DNA from: Desulfobacteria bacterium
GTDB taxonomy: Bacteria; Desulfobacterota; Desulfobacteria; Desulfobacterales; C00003060
Direction: 5' to 3'
Length of the DNA stretch: 38,449 bases
Assembly (NCBI GenBank): GCA_030145395.1
Contig: JAQYVR010000077.1
Coordinates: forward strand, 1 to 38,449
Shown: piece after piece, positions 1 through 8,121 of the stretch
Numbering within the stretch: the first letter of the stretch is position 1
How the letters are laid out: the number at the start of each line of letters is the position of its first letter
Translations under genes and position numbers: made by a program
The notes under the pieces: generated by a model
Seen by the model: only the letters and a program-made list of their open reading frames with translations
Databases searched by the model: none
What the model was told of the DNA's origin: nothing

Positions 1-43
1 GCTCATGCTTTCTTCGCTCAACCGGCTCTTTCGTCCTGGTCAT
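1..43 (-). CDS. 5' end of a truncated gene (product unknown)
   Basis: Reading leftward from 43, the frame gives MTRTKEPVERRKHE and then runs off the window edge. The start is supported by a strong ribosome binding site, AGGAGG, 7 to 8 bases upstream of the ATG. It lies 34 bases after the stop of the Cys-rich gene at 78-329 on the same strand, so the two are probably cotranscribed. Fourteen residues are too few to identify a family. Confidence 0.55.
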   Translation of the reverse strand, partial: MTRTKEPVERRKHE

Positions 44-77
44 AGCACAACCTCCTCGCAACCAAGGTGTACTTGGG

Positions 78-329
78 TTACTTCCCCATGTTCTTGGCGA
101 TGTGGATACGGAGGGGACAGTTGCAAACGCTACGATTGGCAAAAACCACTGAGAATAGGCAGAGTTCGGTGTCTTCCTCGAGACACTGAAAGTGTCCTTT
201 CAGTCCAATATCTTTAATCTCTTTTGTTTTGCCAAGCGTCTCAAGCCCCGACTTGTAGCAAATGAAATCTTTTCCGCACTCTAAGTCGCATACAATGTCC
301 TGCAGTTTTTTCTCGAGTCCCTGTTCCAT
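78..329 (-). CDS. Small cysteine-rich protein, function unknown
   Basis: An 83-residue protein. The longer frame extends upstream to 473, but the ATG at 329 is chosen because GAGGGG lies 6 to 7 bases before it and the extension has no protein-like composition. Seven cysteines occur at residues 14, 18, 24, 49, 57, 69 and 71, including CDLEC and CNC, which suggests metal or iron-sulfur binding. There is no signal peptide or membrane segment, so it is probably cytoplasmic. It resembles short uncharacterised Cys-rich proteins I associate with sulfate reducers, but I cannot name a family. It sits between a GYD-domain gene upstream and a truncated gene downstream on the same strand. Confidence 0.6.
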   Translation of the reverse strand: MEQGLEKKLQDIVCDLECGKDFICYKSGLETLGKTKEIKDIGLKGHFQCLEEDTELCLFSVVFANRSVCNCPLRIHIAKNMGK

Positions 330-518
330 GAGCAACCCCTCGGTGTGATCCCCTTGGGGGCTCAACACGGCCCCCAGGGGTAAAAGGCAGAGCCATTTCT
401 GACCCTGCCTCAATATGTGGAAATCTAATCTTATGCTTTTCTTCTGGACAGGGGCACAGTCGGCAATTGACAATATCCATTTCTGGTCGAGATCATTCTC
501 TATCTCACCAACAAAAAG

Positions 519-812
519 CTAAGGCAGCTTGCTAACCATCCCTGCAAATTCTTCCTTCGTGAACGCTCTAAGCGTTGTAACTCTGACGTTCCCTTGTGAG
601 CCAAGCGCCATACTGTAGGTCATAGCAGCTTCCTCACTGGGAAACTCACCGATACTCACATAGTCATATTCGCCCATGACTGCGTAGGCGCTTATTATCT
701 TGACTCCCATCGCTTCCGCACCTTCAATAGCTTCTTTGAGACGAACAGGTGCATCCTTCACCCATTTGATTCCCCGGTCTGTCAATTTATATAATCCAAT
801 ATAAGTTGGCAT
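519..812 (-). CDS. GYD-domain protein
   Basis: A 97-residue protein starting MPTYIGLYKLTDRG. The ATG at 812 is preceded by AAAGGAGG at good spacing, so the longer frame to 863 is not used. It has the GYD family layout: a ferredoxin-like alpha/beta fold with a YIGLYKLTDRGI first strand, a KEAIEGAEAMGVKIISAYAVMG helix-strand and the signature Y-D-Y followed by SIGEFPSEEAA at about residues 48-62. The family is small, cytoplasmic and of unknown biochemical role. The next gene on this strand, 190 bases downstream, is the Cys-rich protein. Confidence 0.85.
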   Translation of the reverse strand: MPTYIGLYKLTDRGIKWVKDAPVRLKEAIEGAEAMGVKIISAYAVMGEYDYVSIGEFPSEEAAMTYSMALGSQGNVRVTTLRAFTKEEFAGMVSKLP

Positions 813-1040
813 AGAAATACCCTCCTTTCTCCAGCTATGACGTGTTGCATTGTCCTGGTACACCCCCCAGAATACTCGCTAAGCATAGATGCTACGAGAA
901 GTCAACACTCGATTTTTGCGGAGCAAATACGCATTAAAAACCAGTAGTTTTGGATGAAGGGGTGACGGCTACAGAAAAATAGTCATTGAACACAAGATGT
1001 TGGGTTTGGTTCCCGGGGCTAAGAATTAAAGATAACTTCC

Positions 1041-1203
1041 CATTATCTATAGTTTAGGAAATGTCAAGATATGAAAACCATATTGAAACCAGATTGGCAA
1101 CGAAAAACGGGCTTTTTCGAGGTGTGTGCCGACTTTTGATGTCTTTACATTATCTCTAATATTTGGAGGAGAGGATTATTAGAACGTTCTTCCCATTATC
1201 TCT
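1041..1203. repeat. Three CATTATCT repeats in a 530-bp gene-free gap
   Basis: The stretch 813-1345 separates the divergent GYD and phospholipase-like genes and holds no convincing gene. CATTATCTmT occurs on the plus strand at 1041-1050, 1148-1157 and 1194-1203. The first and third share the longer context TTCCCATTATCT. The palindrome AGAACGTTCT lies at 1181-1190, just before the third copy. These could be operator sites for either flanking gene or simply AT-rich drift. I see no clear -35/-10 pair tied to them. Confidence 0.35.
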
Positions 1204-1345
1204 AATCGGGTATTCTGGACGCCAATTCAAGATACCGTGCCATAATTGATGAGCGATAGCACGAGATTCTATTGAAGATATCTAAATGAAATTGTAAGCT
1301 GAGTGAAGGTGTTGGCAAAGATCTATGGAAACAAAGGAGTCAAAG

Positions 1346-2035
1346 ATGACAAGGTTGAGGTCTTACGGATGCCTGGCAATAGTGGCCCTCATCATTTCCG
1401 CATGCCCAAACTACGCATCGGCTTGGCACGATGAAACCCACGTTGCGATTCTTAAGGCTGCCGGGTATGATAAGTGGTTTAATGCCACAGGTGCCGATAT
1501 GGCCAAAATAAAAGCTGGGAAGAAAGAAGCGCATAATCATTATTGTAACCAGGCACGCGGCACGGTCGTTACACCGCAGACGGTCTTGCGTCAGGTGGAC
1601 CTGTACAATAAAATTGATGAGAGGGGTCACCTCTATGGAGCAATCATTGCGTCACTTAGAGACTATACCGCAGACAAACGGCAAGGGAAATACGCGCAAT
1701 ACCACCTGGCGTTTTCCGGCCACTATGTTAGCGATCTGTCTCAGCCTCTTCACAACACGCATTACGGTTCGTTTAATGAAGAGCATCATGTCGCAGTTGA
1801 TGGAATCATAAACGATGACATATTGGACAATCTTGACAAGATAAGAATATACCCAATTACCATCACTTCAAAAGAAGAACTGGCATGGGAAATAGCCCGG
1901 ATTGCAAATCTGTCCCTGAAGCTTGGGTACAAGATGGAGGCTGACAATAGGCTGATGACAAAAGAAGAGGCCTATGGCCAGGTTAGCCACAGCGCTTCCC
2001 TGTTTAAGGCTATCTTGAAGTTTGTTGGCCAGTGA
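1346..2035 (+). CDS. Exported zinc-dependent phospholipase C / S1-P1 nuclease-like enzyme
   Basis: A 229-residue protein. The ATG at 1346 is chosen over the one at 1325 because AAAGGAG lies 6 bases before it. A signal peptide (R3/R5, hydrophobic 8-19) ends in ASA, and cleavage there leaves Trp27 as the new N-terminus, followed by HDETH. In bacterial phospholipase C and P1 nuclease the N-terminal Trp itself binds the zinc cluster, so this is a strong family sign. Further zinc-ligand candidates are the HxxxH-like region FSGHYVSDLSQPLHNTHY at about 136-153, EEHH and a later H. ISAC at 17-20 could alternatively be a lipobox, which would not free Trp27. The fold predicts hydrolysis of phospholipid or nucleic acid phosphodiesters in the periplasm or outside. 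The substrate cannot be told. Confidence 0.75.
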   Translation: MTRLRSYGCLAIVALIISACPNYASAWHDETHVAILKAAGYDKWFNATGADMAKIKAGKKEAHNHYCNQARGTVVTPQTVLRQVDLYNKIDERGHLYGAIIASLRDYTADKRQGKYAQYHLAFSGHYVSDLSQPLHNTHYGSFNEEHHVAVDGIINDDILDNLDKIRIYPITITSKEELAWEIARIANLSLKLGYKMEADNRLMTKEEAYGQVSHSASLFKAILKFVGQ

Positions 2036-2045
2036 GAGGCAGTGG

Positions 2046-2079
2046 GGGTGAATATAGTGGTTCTTATTCCACTTCACCC
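2046..2079. terminator. Bidirectional terminator-like hairpin between convergent genes
   Basis: GGGTGAA (2046-2052) pairs with TTCACCC (2073-2079), and inside it GTGG (2057-2060) pairs with CCAC (2069-2072). It lies 11 bases after the phospholipase-like stop and overlaps the last codons of the PilZ gene on the other strand. No long T-run follows, so termination is plausible rather than certain. Confidence 0.4.
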
Positions 2080-2444
2080 ATGGTGTGGTTCTGGATGAAA
2101 TATCCCAACAAACAGATTTCGTCGGGTGTTAACTTATCAAACTTCACATCACATCGTCTTCTGTTCGTAGAGGTCATAGGGTTATTGCGGATCGTCAGAT
2201 CATTAACGATTTGGCATGGTACCTTGTTCAAGCGAAAAGCGGTTTCAATCTCAAAGATCTCTAATTCGTTTGGGTGGCTTGCAGGCTCATTCCCGCACAC
2301 ATATTCAAACGTAAGCCCCTGCATGTTGATATCCAGGAGTCGGCCTACGTGGACATCGGAAGGTCGAAGTATCACAAATGCGCCCTCCTTTACCCTCAGG
2401 CGCTTCTGCTTTATTCCGTTAATCCGCACTTTCATATTCGCCAT
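2064..2444 (-). CDS. PilZ-domain protein (putative c-di-GMP binding)
   Basis: A 126-residue single-domain protein starting MANMKVRING. The ATG at 2444 has GGGGGG about 7 bases upstream; an in-frame upstream ATG at 2495 has a poorer context. PilZ features are the basic KQKRLRV stretch, the D-I-N-M-Q-G-L-T-F strand (family pattern D/N-x-S-x-x-G) and a closing VKFDKLTPDEICLLGYFIQNHT. The second position of the usual DxS motif is Asn-Met rather than Ser, so binding of c-di-GMP is likely weakened or altered. It would act as a cytoplasmic effector. It is monocistronic and convergent with the phospholipase-like gene. A TTGGAC/GTCCAA inverted repeat lies upstream at 2488-2508. Confidence 0.65.
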   Translation of the reverse strand: MANMKVRINGIKQKRLRVKEGAFVILRPSDVHVGRLLDINMQGLTFEYVCGNEPASHPNELEIFEIETAFRLNKVPCQIVNDLTIRNNPMTSTNRRRCDVKFDKLTPDEICLLGYFIQNHTMGEVE

Positions 2445-2659
2445 GATGCAACCCCCCACAAGAAGATTGTGGAGATGTCCATGACATTTGGACATTTAGA
2501 AGGTCCAACATGCCAAGAGGTTATGAACCCAGTTACCTTGTTAACCTGTTAATTTACGTTTACAAATGATCACTAACGCATAACCGCTGGCTGTGCAGTA
2601 AGTTTATAAGTTAATAGCGTCCCCATTTACGGATTCGCTTTGTTAAACCGATCTTAGGC

Positions 2660-3085
2660 TTATTCCTCCCAGAACTTCCACCATTTTTTCCGCTTCTGGC
2701 GAGCCTCTTGTCCCATTTCTGAGCCTTTATCTAACTCTTTTTGAACTTGTCCAGCTTTCTTTTCACGCTGTTTGTCAAAACCTTCCTTTCCCATTTGTTC
2801 TTTCTTATGCCCGGCACCTTTCAGTTTCTTGTCAGCTTCTTCGAGCTCTTCCTCAGCCTCTTCACCCAAGTCGCGAGACTCTTTCCATTTTTTCCCTTTT
2901 TTAGCTTTCCCCTTTTCTTTCATTTCTTCAACTGCATCATCTGTCTCCGAATCCATCGCCTTCCCTTGTTCTTCGAGCTGCCCTTCCGCGTGCTTCCCCT
3001 TGCCTGCCCAGTCGGGCTTTTCAGCAAAAGCAGGGGCAGCAACCAGAAAACTTATCGCAATCAGCAGGCCTATTAATGACTTCAT
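2660..3085 (-). CDS. Exported Lys/Glu-rich protein with aromatic C-terminus, function unknown
   Basis: A 141-residue protein. The ATG at 3085 has GGAGG 5 bases upstream. A clear signal peptide (MKSLIGLLIAISFLVAAPAFA) would be cut after AFA. The mature part is almost entirely charged, rich in Lys, Glu and Gly, with heptad-like EEAEEELEEADKKLKG that should form helix or coiled coil or stay disordered, and it ends in KKWWKFWEE. No cysteine and no known domain is visible. The tail looks like a membrane-interface anchor. The Shine-Dalgarno region contains AGGAGGAAA, a nine-base complement to the seed of the small RNA predicted at 26354, so it is a candidate target. Confidence 0.7.
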   Translation of the reverse strand: MKSLIGLLIAISFLVAAPAFAEKPDWAGKGKHAEGQLEEQGKAMDSETDDAVEEMKEKGKAKKGKKWKESRDLGEEAEEELEEADKKLKGAGHKKEQMGKEGFDKQREKKAGQVQKELDKGSEMGQEARQKRKKWWKFWEE

Positions 3086-3148
3086 TTTTCCTCCTTTCAC
3101 AAAGTCTCTGTCACAATTAGTTTCGGAAGATTGTGGGGACATCCCCCT

Positions 3149-4405
3149 TTACCCCGGAACCCGCTCCAAGTGCCCGCCCAGTTGAGTCAGCTTCTTCTCA
3201 ATCGCCTCATATCCACGATCAATATGATAAACCCGGGAAACCTCTGTGGTTCCCGTTGCGGCCAGACCGGCCAGGATAAGCGAGGCGCTTGCCCTAAGGT
3301 CGGTTGCCATGACAGGCGCCCCTGTCAACCCTCCGCCGCCCTTGACCACAGCGGCGTGCCCCGACACCGTGATGTCTGCGCCCATGCGCTGAAGCTCACT
3401 CACATGAATGAAGCGATTTTCAAAAACAGTCTCTGAGGTCACGCTCAAACCATTTGCCAGACACATCAGGACCATAAACTGGGCCTGCATGTCAGTGGGA
3501 AAGCCGGGATATGGGAGGGTCTTGACATCCGTGCTGGAAATCGTCTCCGCACCTATGGCGCGAAGGCCTCCTGGTTCCTGTTCAATAGTGATCCCTGTTT
3601 GTCTGAGTTTATTGATGACAGCCTGAAGATGGCTGGGTTCGCAGCCCTCAATCTTGATATCCCCCTGGGTTACTCCTGCAGCTACCAAAAAAGTGCCGGC
3701 CTCTATCCTGTCGGGTATTACGGTAAATGAGGTCGGCTTCAGGGCCTCGACTCCTGTTATCTTAATAACCGCTGTACCAGCACCCTCGATCCGGGCACCC
3801 ATCTGACTCAAGACCTCGGCCAGGGCCACAACCTCAGGTTCGCGAGCTGCATTCCTCAGGGTGGTACATCCTTCGGCCAGAACAGCCGCCATCATCAGAT
3901 TTTCTGTTCCGGTTACCGTTGAAATGTCGAAATAGATCTCAGCCCCCTTGAGTGACGGGGCCTCTGCCTCGATATAGCCCTCGTTGAGTGAAATCTTTGC
4001 TCCAAGTGCTTCAAAGCCTTTGAGATGAAGGTCGATTGGGCGGGCACCGATGGCACACCCTCCTGGTAGAGAAACCCGAGCACGCCCCAGGCGGGCCAGC
4101 AACGGCCCCAGGACAAGGACCGAGGCCCGCATGGTTCGAACCAGATCATACGGAGCCTCATGGCTATTCAGTCCGCTGGCATCGAGCTTCACCACGCTTC
4201 CGCTGGTTTCGACCTGAACCCCAAGGTCCGCCAGCAGGCTTTTGATCGTCCTGATATCCCTGAGGTCCGGCACATTATCAAACGTATTCCACCCCTCGGT
4301 TAGAAGCGCAGAGACCAGGATGGGAAGAGCCGCATTCTTGGCCCCGCTCACGGCTACCGTGCCTTCCAGGCGGTGGCCCCCTTCAATAATGATTTTCTCC
4401 ATCAT
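3149..4405 (-). CDS. murA: UDP-N-acetylglucosamine 1-carboxyvinyltransferase
   Basis: MurA catalyses the first committed step of peptidoglycan synthesis, transferring enolpyruvate from PEP to UDP-GlcNAc in the cytoplasm. The 418-residue length is normal. Lys23 lies in SGAKNAALP, the RTMRAS region is at 90-95, and the loop [14 protein letters not shown] carries the catalytic Cys117, which is the fosfomycin-sensitive form. ATG at 4405 overlaps the TGA of the LolA-like gene upstream (ATGA, 4 bases), so translation is probably coupled. A second ATG at 4402 is equally possible. The next gene downstream, the Lys/Glu-rich protein, starts about 60 bases beyond the stop with its own ribosome binding site. 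Confidence 0.97.
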   Translation of the reverse strand: MMEKIIIEGGHRLEGTVAVSGAKNAALPILVSALLTEGWNTFDNVPDLRDIRTIKSLLADLGVQVETSGSVVKLDASGLNSHEAPYDLVRTMRASVLVLGPLLARLGRARVSLPGGCAIGARPIDLHLKGFEALGAKISLNEGYIEAEAPSLKGAEIYFDISTVTGTENLMMAAVLAEGCTTLRNAAREPEVVALAEVLSQMGARIEGAGTAVIKITGVEALKPTSFTVIPDRIEAGTFLVAAGVTQGDIKIEGCEPSHLQAVINKLRQTGITIEQEPGGLRAIGAETISSTDVKTLPYPGFPTDMQAQFMVLMCLANGLSVTSETVFENRFIHVSELQRMGADITVSGHAAVVKGGGGLTGAPVMATDLRASASLILAGLAATGTTEVSRVYHIDRGYEAIEKKLTQLGGHLERVPG

Positions 4406-5250
4406 TCAAAAGTCTTTCTGAAATCCCTGATAGTCTTCTGTACTTCATCCAGATCGGATTCGGGTAAAGAAGATGGTTGAACAAAAGTAACGGGCTCGTA
4501 GATCGTCTTGAGATATGCAATGTCAAACAACTGATCGGGCAGCTCTGGATTAATTCTGAAAGTCTTTAACACATACATCTTCGCGAGCCCGCCATCCTTG
4601 TAAAAGAGGATGTGTTCCGGGTACCACCTCTTCTTGTCCAAGGCTATATAGTCCGCATACTCTATTTCTTCCAGATCCGCACCATATGGGCCACTCTTCA
4701 GAAGACATCTCAACGGTCTGAAGGTCTTCTTCTCAATCCAAACCTGAGGCACAGATTCATCTGGGTAGTTGGCCCCGACAACATAGGCAATCCTGTCTTT
4801 GTACCTTCCAAGACTCACCACATCGAGATTGACATCGAGTTGAGAGAGTCGGTCGAGCAGGAGATCCGCCCGTCGGTACAGTAAAAGGTCTTTGAAGTGA
4901 TCGAAGGTGTTTTCTCTTTCCGCAATAATCTTCCCATCCGCCACAAAGACGGCACCCCCAGGACCAACTACACGAAGCTGCTCGCCCTCTGGTGTGCTCA
5001 CTTCATACCTGAACTGATCAGGATACCGATAGTAGATGGTCCCATCGAGCTCACGCATCCCGCCTTCAAGGCTAGGGTCATAGATCACGGTCTTTTGCGA
5101 TACGACAAAGGTGCGAGTCGAGCCAAACTGCTTGATCATGAAGTCCAGGATCTGTTCGGCGGGCATGACATAAGAGTGGCCGGGGACAGCAAAACCCAGG
5201 AGAATGAAAGCACAAAGGATGTACGATGAAAGACGCTTCATGCGGTTCAT
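4402..5250 (-). CDS. LolA-like periplasmic lipoprotein-carrier family protein
   Basis: A 282-residue protein with a signal peptide ([22 protein letters not shown]). The remainder has the pattern of the LolA/LolB beta-barrel family: an N-terminal helix [18 protein letters not shown], then strands such as [16 protein letters not shown], and long curved strands to the end. This class is common in deltaproteobacteria as an outer membrane lipoprotein-sorting protein. It would carry a lipid or lipoprotein across the periplasm, but I cannot tell whether it replaces LolA. The ATG at 5250 has AAGAGG upstream. It overlaps murA by 4 bases, placing it in an envelope-building operon. Confidence 0.65.
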   Translation of the reverse strand: MNRMKRLSSYILCAFILLGFAVPGHSYVMPAEQILDFMIKQFGSTRTFVVSQKTVIYDPSLEGGMRELDGTIYYRYPDQFRYEVSTPEGEQLRVVGPGGAVFVADGKIIAERENTFDHFKDLLLYRRADLLLDRLSQLDVNLDVVSLGRYKDRIAYVVGANYPDESVPQVWIEKKTFRPLRCLLKSGPYGADLEEIEYADYIALDKKRWYPEHILFYKDGGLAKMYVLKTFRINPELPDQLFDIAYLKTIYEPVTFVQPSSLPESDLDEVQKTIRDFRKTFE

Positions 5251-5475
5251 ATAGCAAAACCTCTTGGCCTTTTCAATGGAATTTGGATGCCATATTGGTC
5301 CATCTCATACGAAAGCCCATTTGTCCTGACAACAATCTGTTGACACGGGTGCGCAATTTGAGCCAATCTTACCGTTAACCCGTCTCGGAAATGTGTCCTG
5401 GTCCCCATGGGGTGTTGTCCCTCAATAACGGGACCAAAAATGCTCACATACTCCCGTCGTAAAGGAGGGGTGACC

Positions 5476-6423
5476 ATGGAAACGAACCATCCAATAACCA
5501 GAAGAGAATCCCTGAAGCGCATCGCCCGGATATCGGCCGGCTTCGCCGGAGCCGCTCTTGGCGTGTCTCCCTTGCTGCCGACAGGTACAACACACGCCGC
5601 AACTGCGGATAACAGGTTTCTCGTTGAAGGCGTCGGTTCCAAGGAGGGCTATAAGATCAAGGAACTGACGCGTAAGGTCTTTGAGGCTGCCGGAGGTATG
5701 GGTCAGTTTGTTTCAAAGGGAGATGTGGTAGCGATAAAACCGAATATCTCCTGGGCCAGGCGTCCAGAACTGGCAGCCACAACAAATCCCGAGGTCGTGG
5801 AAGCGGTCGTTGAACTCTGCCTTGATGCAGGGGCCAAGAAGGTCAGGATCGCAGACCACACCATACATGATGCCAGGCGTTGTTTTGCCCTAACCGGCAT
5901 AGGTCAAGTGGCCAAGAAAACAGGCGCAGACCTCGTTTTCCCAAGAGCCTCCCTCCTGAGGCCGATGAAACTGAATGGGCACCGCCTGGATGTCTGGCGG
6001 GTCTTTGTGCCCTTTGTGGAGGCAGACAAGGTTCTGAATGTACCGATTGCCAAGGTCCACGGACTGAGCACACTGACACTGGGCATGAAGAACTGGATAG
6101 GGGGTGTGGGCGGAAGGAGAAGTTCCCTTCATCAGGACATTCATCAGAGCATTGTGGATCTGGCCCAGTTTTTCAATCCCACTCTAACCCTCATAGATGC
6201 CACGCGGGTCATGATAACGAACGGCCCTTCCGGTGGAAGCCCTTCGGATGTAGCCGTCAAGAACACGCTTATCCTTGGCAATGACCCTGTTGCTGTAGAT
6301 GCAAAGGCGGCAGGGCTCTTTGGCTATCAGCCAAACGAGATCGGCTTTATCCGTCTCGGACAGAAGTGGGGTCTCGGAAGCTATGACCCCCAGGGATTAA
6401 CCCAGAGAAAGGTCGCCCTTTGA
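5476..6423 (+). CDS. Tat-exported DUF362-family protein
   Basis: A 315-residue protein. The ATG at 5476 follows AAAGGAGGGG. The N-terminus has a twin-arginine motif, TRRESLK (R9, R10), then a hydrophobic stretch and a cleavage region near THAA, so it should be exported folded. The body has the DUF362 pattern: VVAIKPNISWARRPELAATTNPEVVEAVVELC, then VRIADHTIHD, KVLNVPIAKVHGLSTLTLGMKNWIG and a late NDPVAVDAKAA. The family is often linked to iron-sulfur proteins and has no assigned reaction. The polyferredoxin gene starts inside its stop codon (TTGA overlap), implying the two products work together, probably in periplasmic electron transfer. Confidence 0.8.
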   Translation: METNHPITRRESLKRIARISAGFAGAALGVSPLLPTGTTHAATADNRFLVEGVGSKEGYKIKELTRKVFEAAGGMGQFVSKGDVVAIKPNISWARRPELAATTNPEVVEAVVELCLDAGAKKVRIADHTIHDARRCFALTGIGQVAKKTGADLVFPRASLLRPMKLNGHRLDVWRVFVPFVEADKVLNVPIAKVHGLSTLTLGMKNWIGGVGGRRSSLHQDIHQSIVDLAQFFNPTLTLIDATRVMITNGPSGGSPSDVAVKNTLILGNDPVAVDAKAAGLFGYQPNEIGFIRLGQKWGLGSYDPQGLTQRKVAL

Positions 6424-8057
6424 GAGCCAAGCGCCTTGTCTGGATGCGTAGAATCAGCCAGACAGCTTTCTTGGGCTTCTTCCTTTTTCTGCTGGTGGAA
6501 AGCCGACTCCCGGAGGATGCCTACCTTCAGTACTCGCTCATTTTTTCGGGTGACCTCGATCTGAGACTGGATCATCCGGTGAAGTTCTTCTTCCAGCTCG
6601 ATCCCCTGGTTTGGCTATCCAGCCTGCTATCAGGTCACCGTCTTATGCATGGATTCGGATGGGCCCTCGGCCTGCTTGTTGTGACCCTCTTTCTTGGCAG
6701 GGTATTCTGCAGCTTCATCTGTCCCCTCGGCACGATCCATCACATTGCTGGCTCGGTGAAACCTGCCCTCAAGGGGGACCGCATGATCCGGGCAAATCAA
6801 AAAACACCGGGGCAGAGGATTAAGTATTTCCTCCTCATAACAGTCCTTATGACTGCCCTCATTACTCCTAATCTGGTGGGACTGCTTGATCCAATCTCTT
6901 TGCTTTTTCGATCCCTGGCACTGGCAATACTTCCCGGCACGGGTTTAGGCCTCAAAGAAATCTTCGATGTTATGGCAGCCAGTGACATCAAGGCCCTGAA
7001 CCATCTGAGCTATGCTGCTGAAGTCATTGTCTCGCCGGTCTTCGGTTATGGCTATCCAGTATACAAAACGGGCTGGCTTATCGGACTGATCTTTCTTGTT
7101 ATTCTCTTTCTCAACAGGATCAGACCCCGTTTCTGGTGCCGCATATTGTGCCCCCTCGGGGCCCTCCTGGGGATATTTTCGAGGTTTACGTTGCTTAGGC
7201 TGGAAAAGGATGAAGCCGCATGCACGGACTGCAAATTATGCTCCAGAAGCTGCCAGGGGGCCGCCTCACCCATGCCGAGCCAGATCTGGGAAAACGCTGA
7301 ATGTCTGTCGTGTTTCAATTGCTTTGATGCCTGTCCTGAGGGTGCCCTCTCCTTTAAATTCAGATGGGCTCCTAAATCGAACAGAAGACCTGATATGGGT
7401 CGGCGGGCCGTGCTCGGGGGCCTGGCGGCTGGTATATCCCTCCCCTTTCTAACAAAACTCGACGGCACTGAACACCACGTTTCAGATCCACGCTTGATCA
7501 GACCACCAGGGGCCTTGCCCGAAAGGGACTTCTTGCAACTGTGTCAGAGGTGCGGCCTTTGCATGAAGGCATGTCCCACGAATGTCATCAACCCGACCCT
7601 TTTAGAGGCAGGTCTGGCAGGCTTCTGGACACCCCATCTTATCATGGTCCAGGGCTACTGCGAATATACCTGCACCTTATGCGGCAGTGTATGCCCAACC
7701 GGGGCCATTGATGAGATAACAGCCAAGGAAAAGATTGAACGTCCCATTAAAATCGGTTCCGCCTATGTTTACAGGGGGCGCTGCCTTCCGTGGTCCGGCA
7801 ACGGACCCTGCATCGTATGTCAGGAAGTCTGTCCCACTTCCCCCAAGGCGATTTATCTGAGTAAACAGGTGATCCCCGGCCCGAACTCGTCCCTGGTGGA
7901 GGTGAATGCTCCGTATGTGGACTTAAAGAAATGTGTGGGGTGCGGCATTTGCGAAACCAAATGTCCGGTAAAAGGCCGGCCGGCAATAAGGGTCATTGCG
8001 GCAGGGGAATCCAGGTCGATTCAAAACCAGATCTTGCTCACCGGTCCGGTGTCATGA
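6420..8057 (+). CDS. Membrane polyferredoxin, NapH-NapG-like fusion
   Basis: A 545-residue protein starting TTG at 6420, with AGAAAGG 6 bases upstream and a 4-base overlap with the DUF362 stop. An ATG at 6444 is an alternative. The first half is NapH-like: several membrane helices, two Cx3CP motifs (CSFICP, CRILCP), then two 4Fe-4S sites (CTDCKLCSRSC, CLSCFNCFDAC). At about residues 321-345 comes MGRRAVLGGLAAGISLPF, a twin-arginine-like segment. The second half has four NapG-like clusters: CQRCGLCMKAC, CEYTCTLCGSVC, one starting CLPWSGNGPCIVC, and CVGCGICETKC. Six clusters in all could carry electrons from quinol to the DUF362 partner. No NapA or NapB is present, so nitrate reduction is not implied. 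Confidence 0.85.
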   Translation: MRAKRLVWMRRISQTAFLGFFLFLLVESRLPEDAYLQYSLIFSGDLDLRLDHPVKFFFQLDPLVWLSSLLSGHRLMHGFGWALGLLVVTLFLGRVFCSFICPLGTIHHIAGSVKPALKGDRMIRANQKTPGQRIKYFLLITVLMTALITPNLVGLLDPISLLFRSLALAILPGTGLGLKEIFDVMAASDIKALNHLSYAAEVIVSPVFGYGYPVYKTGWLIGLIFLVILFLNRIRPRFWCRILCPLGALLGIFSRFTLLRLEKDEAACTDCKLCSRSCQGAASPMPSQIWENAECLSCFNCFDACPEGALSFKFRWAPKSNRRPDMGRRAVLGGLAAGISLPFLTKLDGTEHHVSDPRLIRPPGALPERDFLQLCQRCGLCMKACPTNVINPTLLEAGLAGFWTPHLIMVQGYCEYTCTLCGSVCPTGAIDEITAKEKIERPIKIGSAYVYRGRCLPWSGNGPCIVCQEVCPTSPKAIYLSKQVIPGPNSSLVEVNAPYVDLKKCVGCGICETKCPVKGRPAIRVIAAGESRSIQNQILLTGPVS

Positions 8058-8121
8058 TGTAACCATCTTCGTATTTTGCCTGACCTCCCTGACTGTAACA
8101 CTGCTTCCGCTAACAAACGAA

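Noticed and set aside
1420-1445. TTGGCACG resembling a -24 sigma-54 element
   Set aside because: It lies inside the phospholipase-like coding sequence and no GC follows at the required 10-base spacing.
2208-2226. TTGGCATGGTACCTTGTT as a sigma-54 promoter
   Set aside because: The -12 element is off by one base and lacks GC, and it lies within the PilZ gene.
6420-8057. Periplasmic nitrate reductase operon
   Set aside because: The Fe-S protein is NapH/NapG-like, but there is no NapA, NapB or NapD; the neighbour is DUF362.
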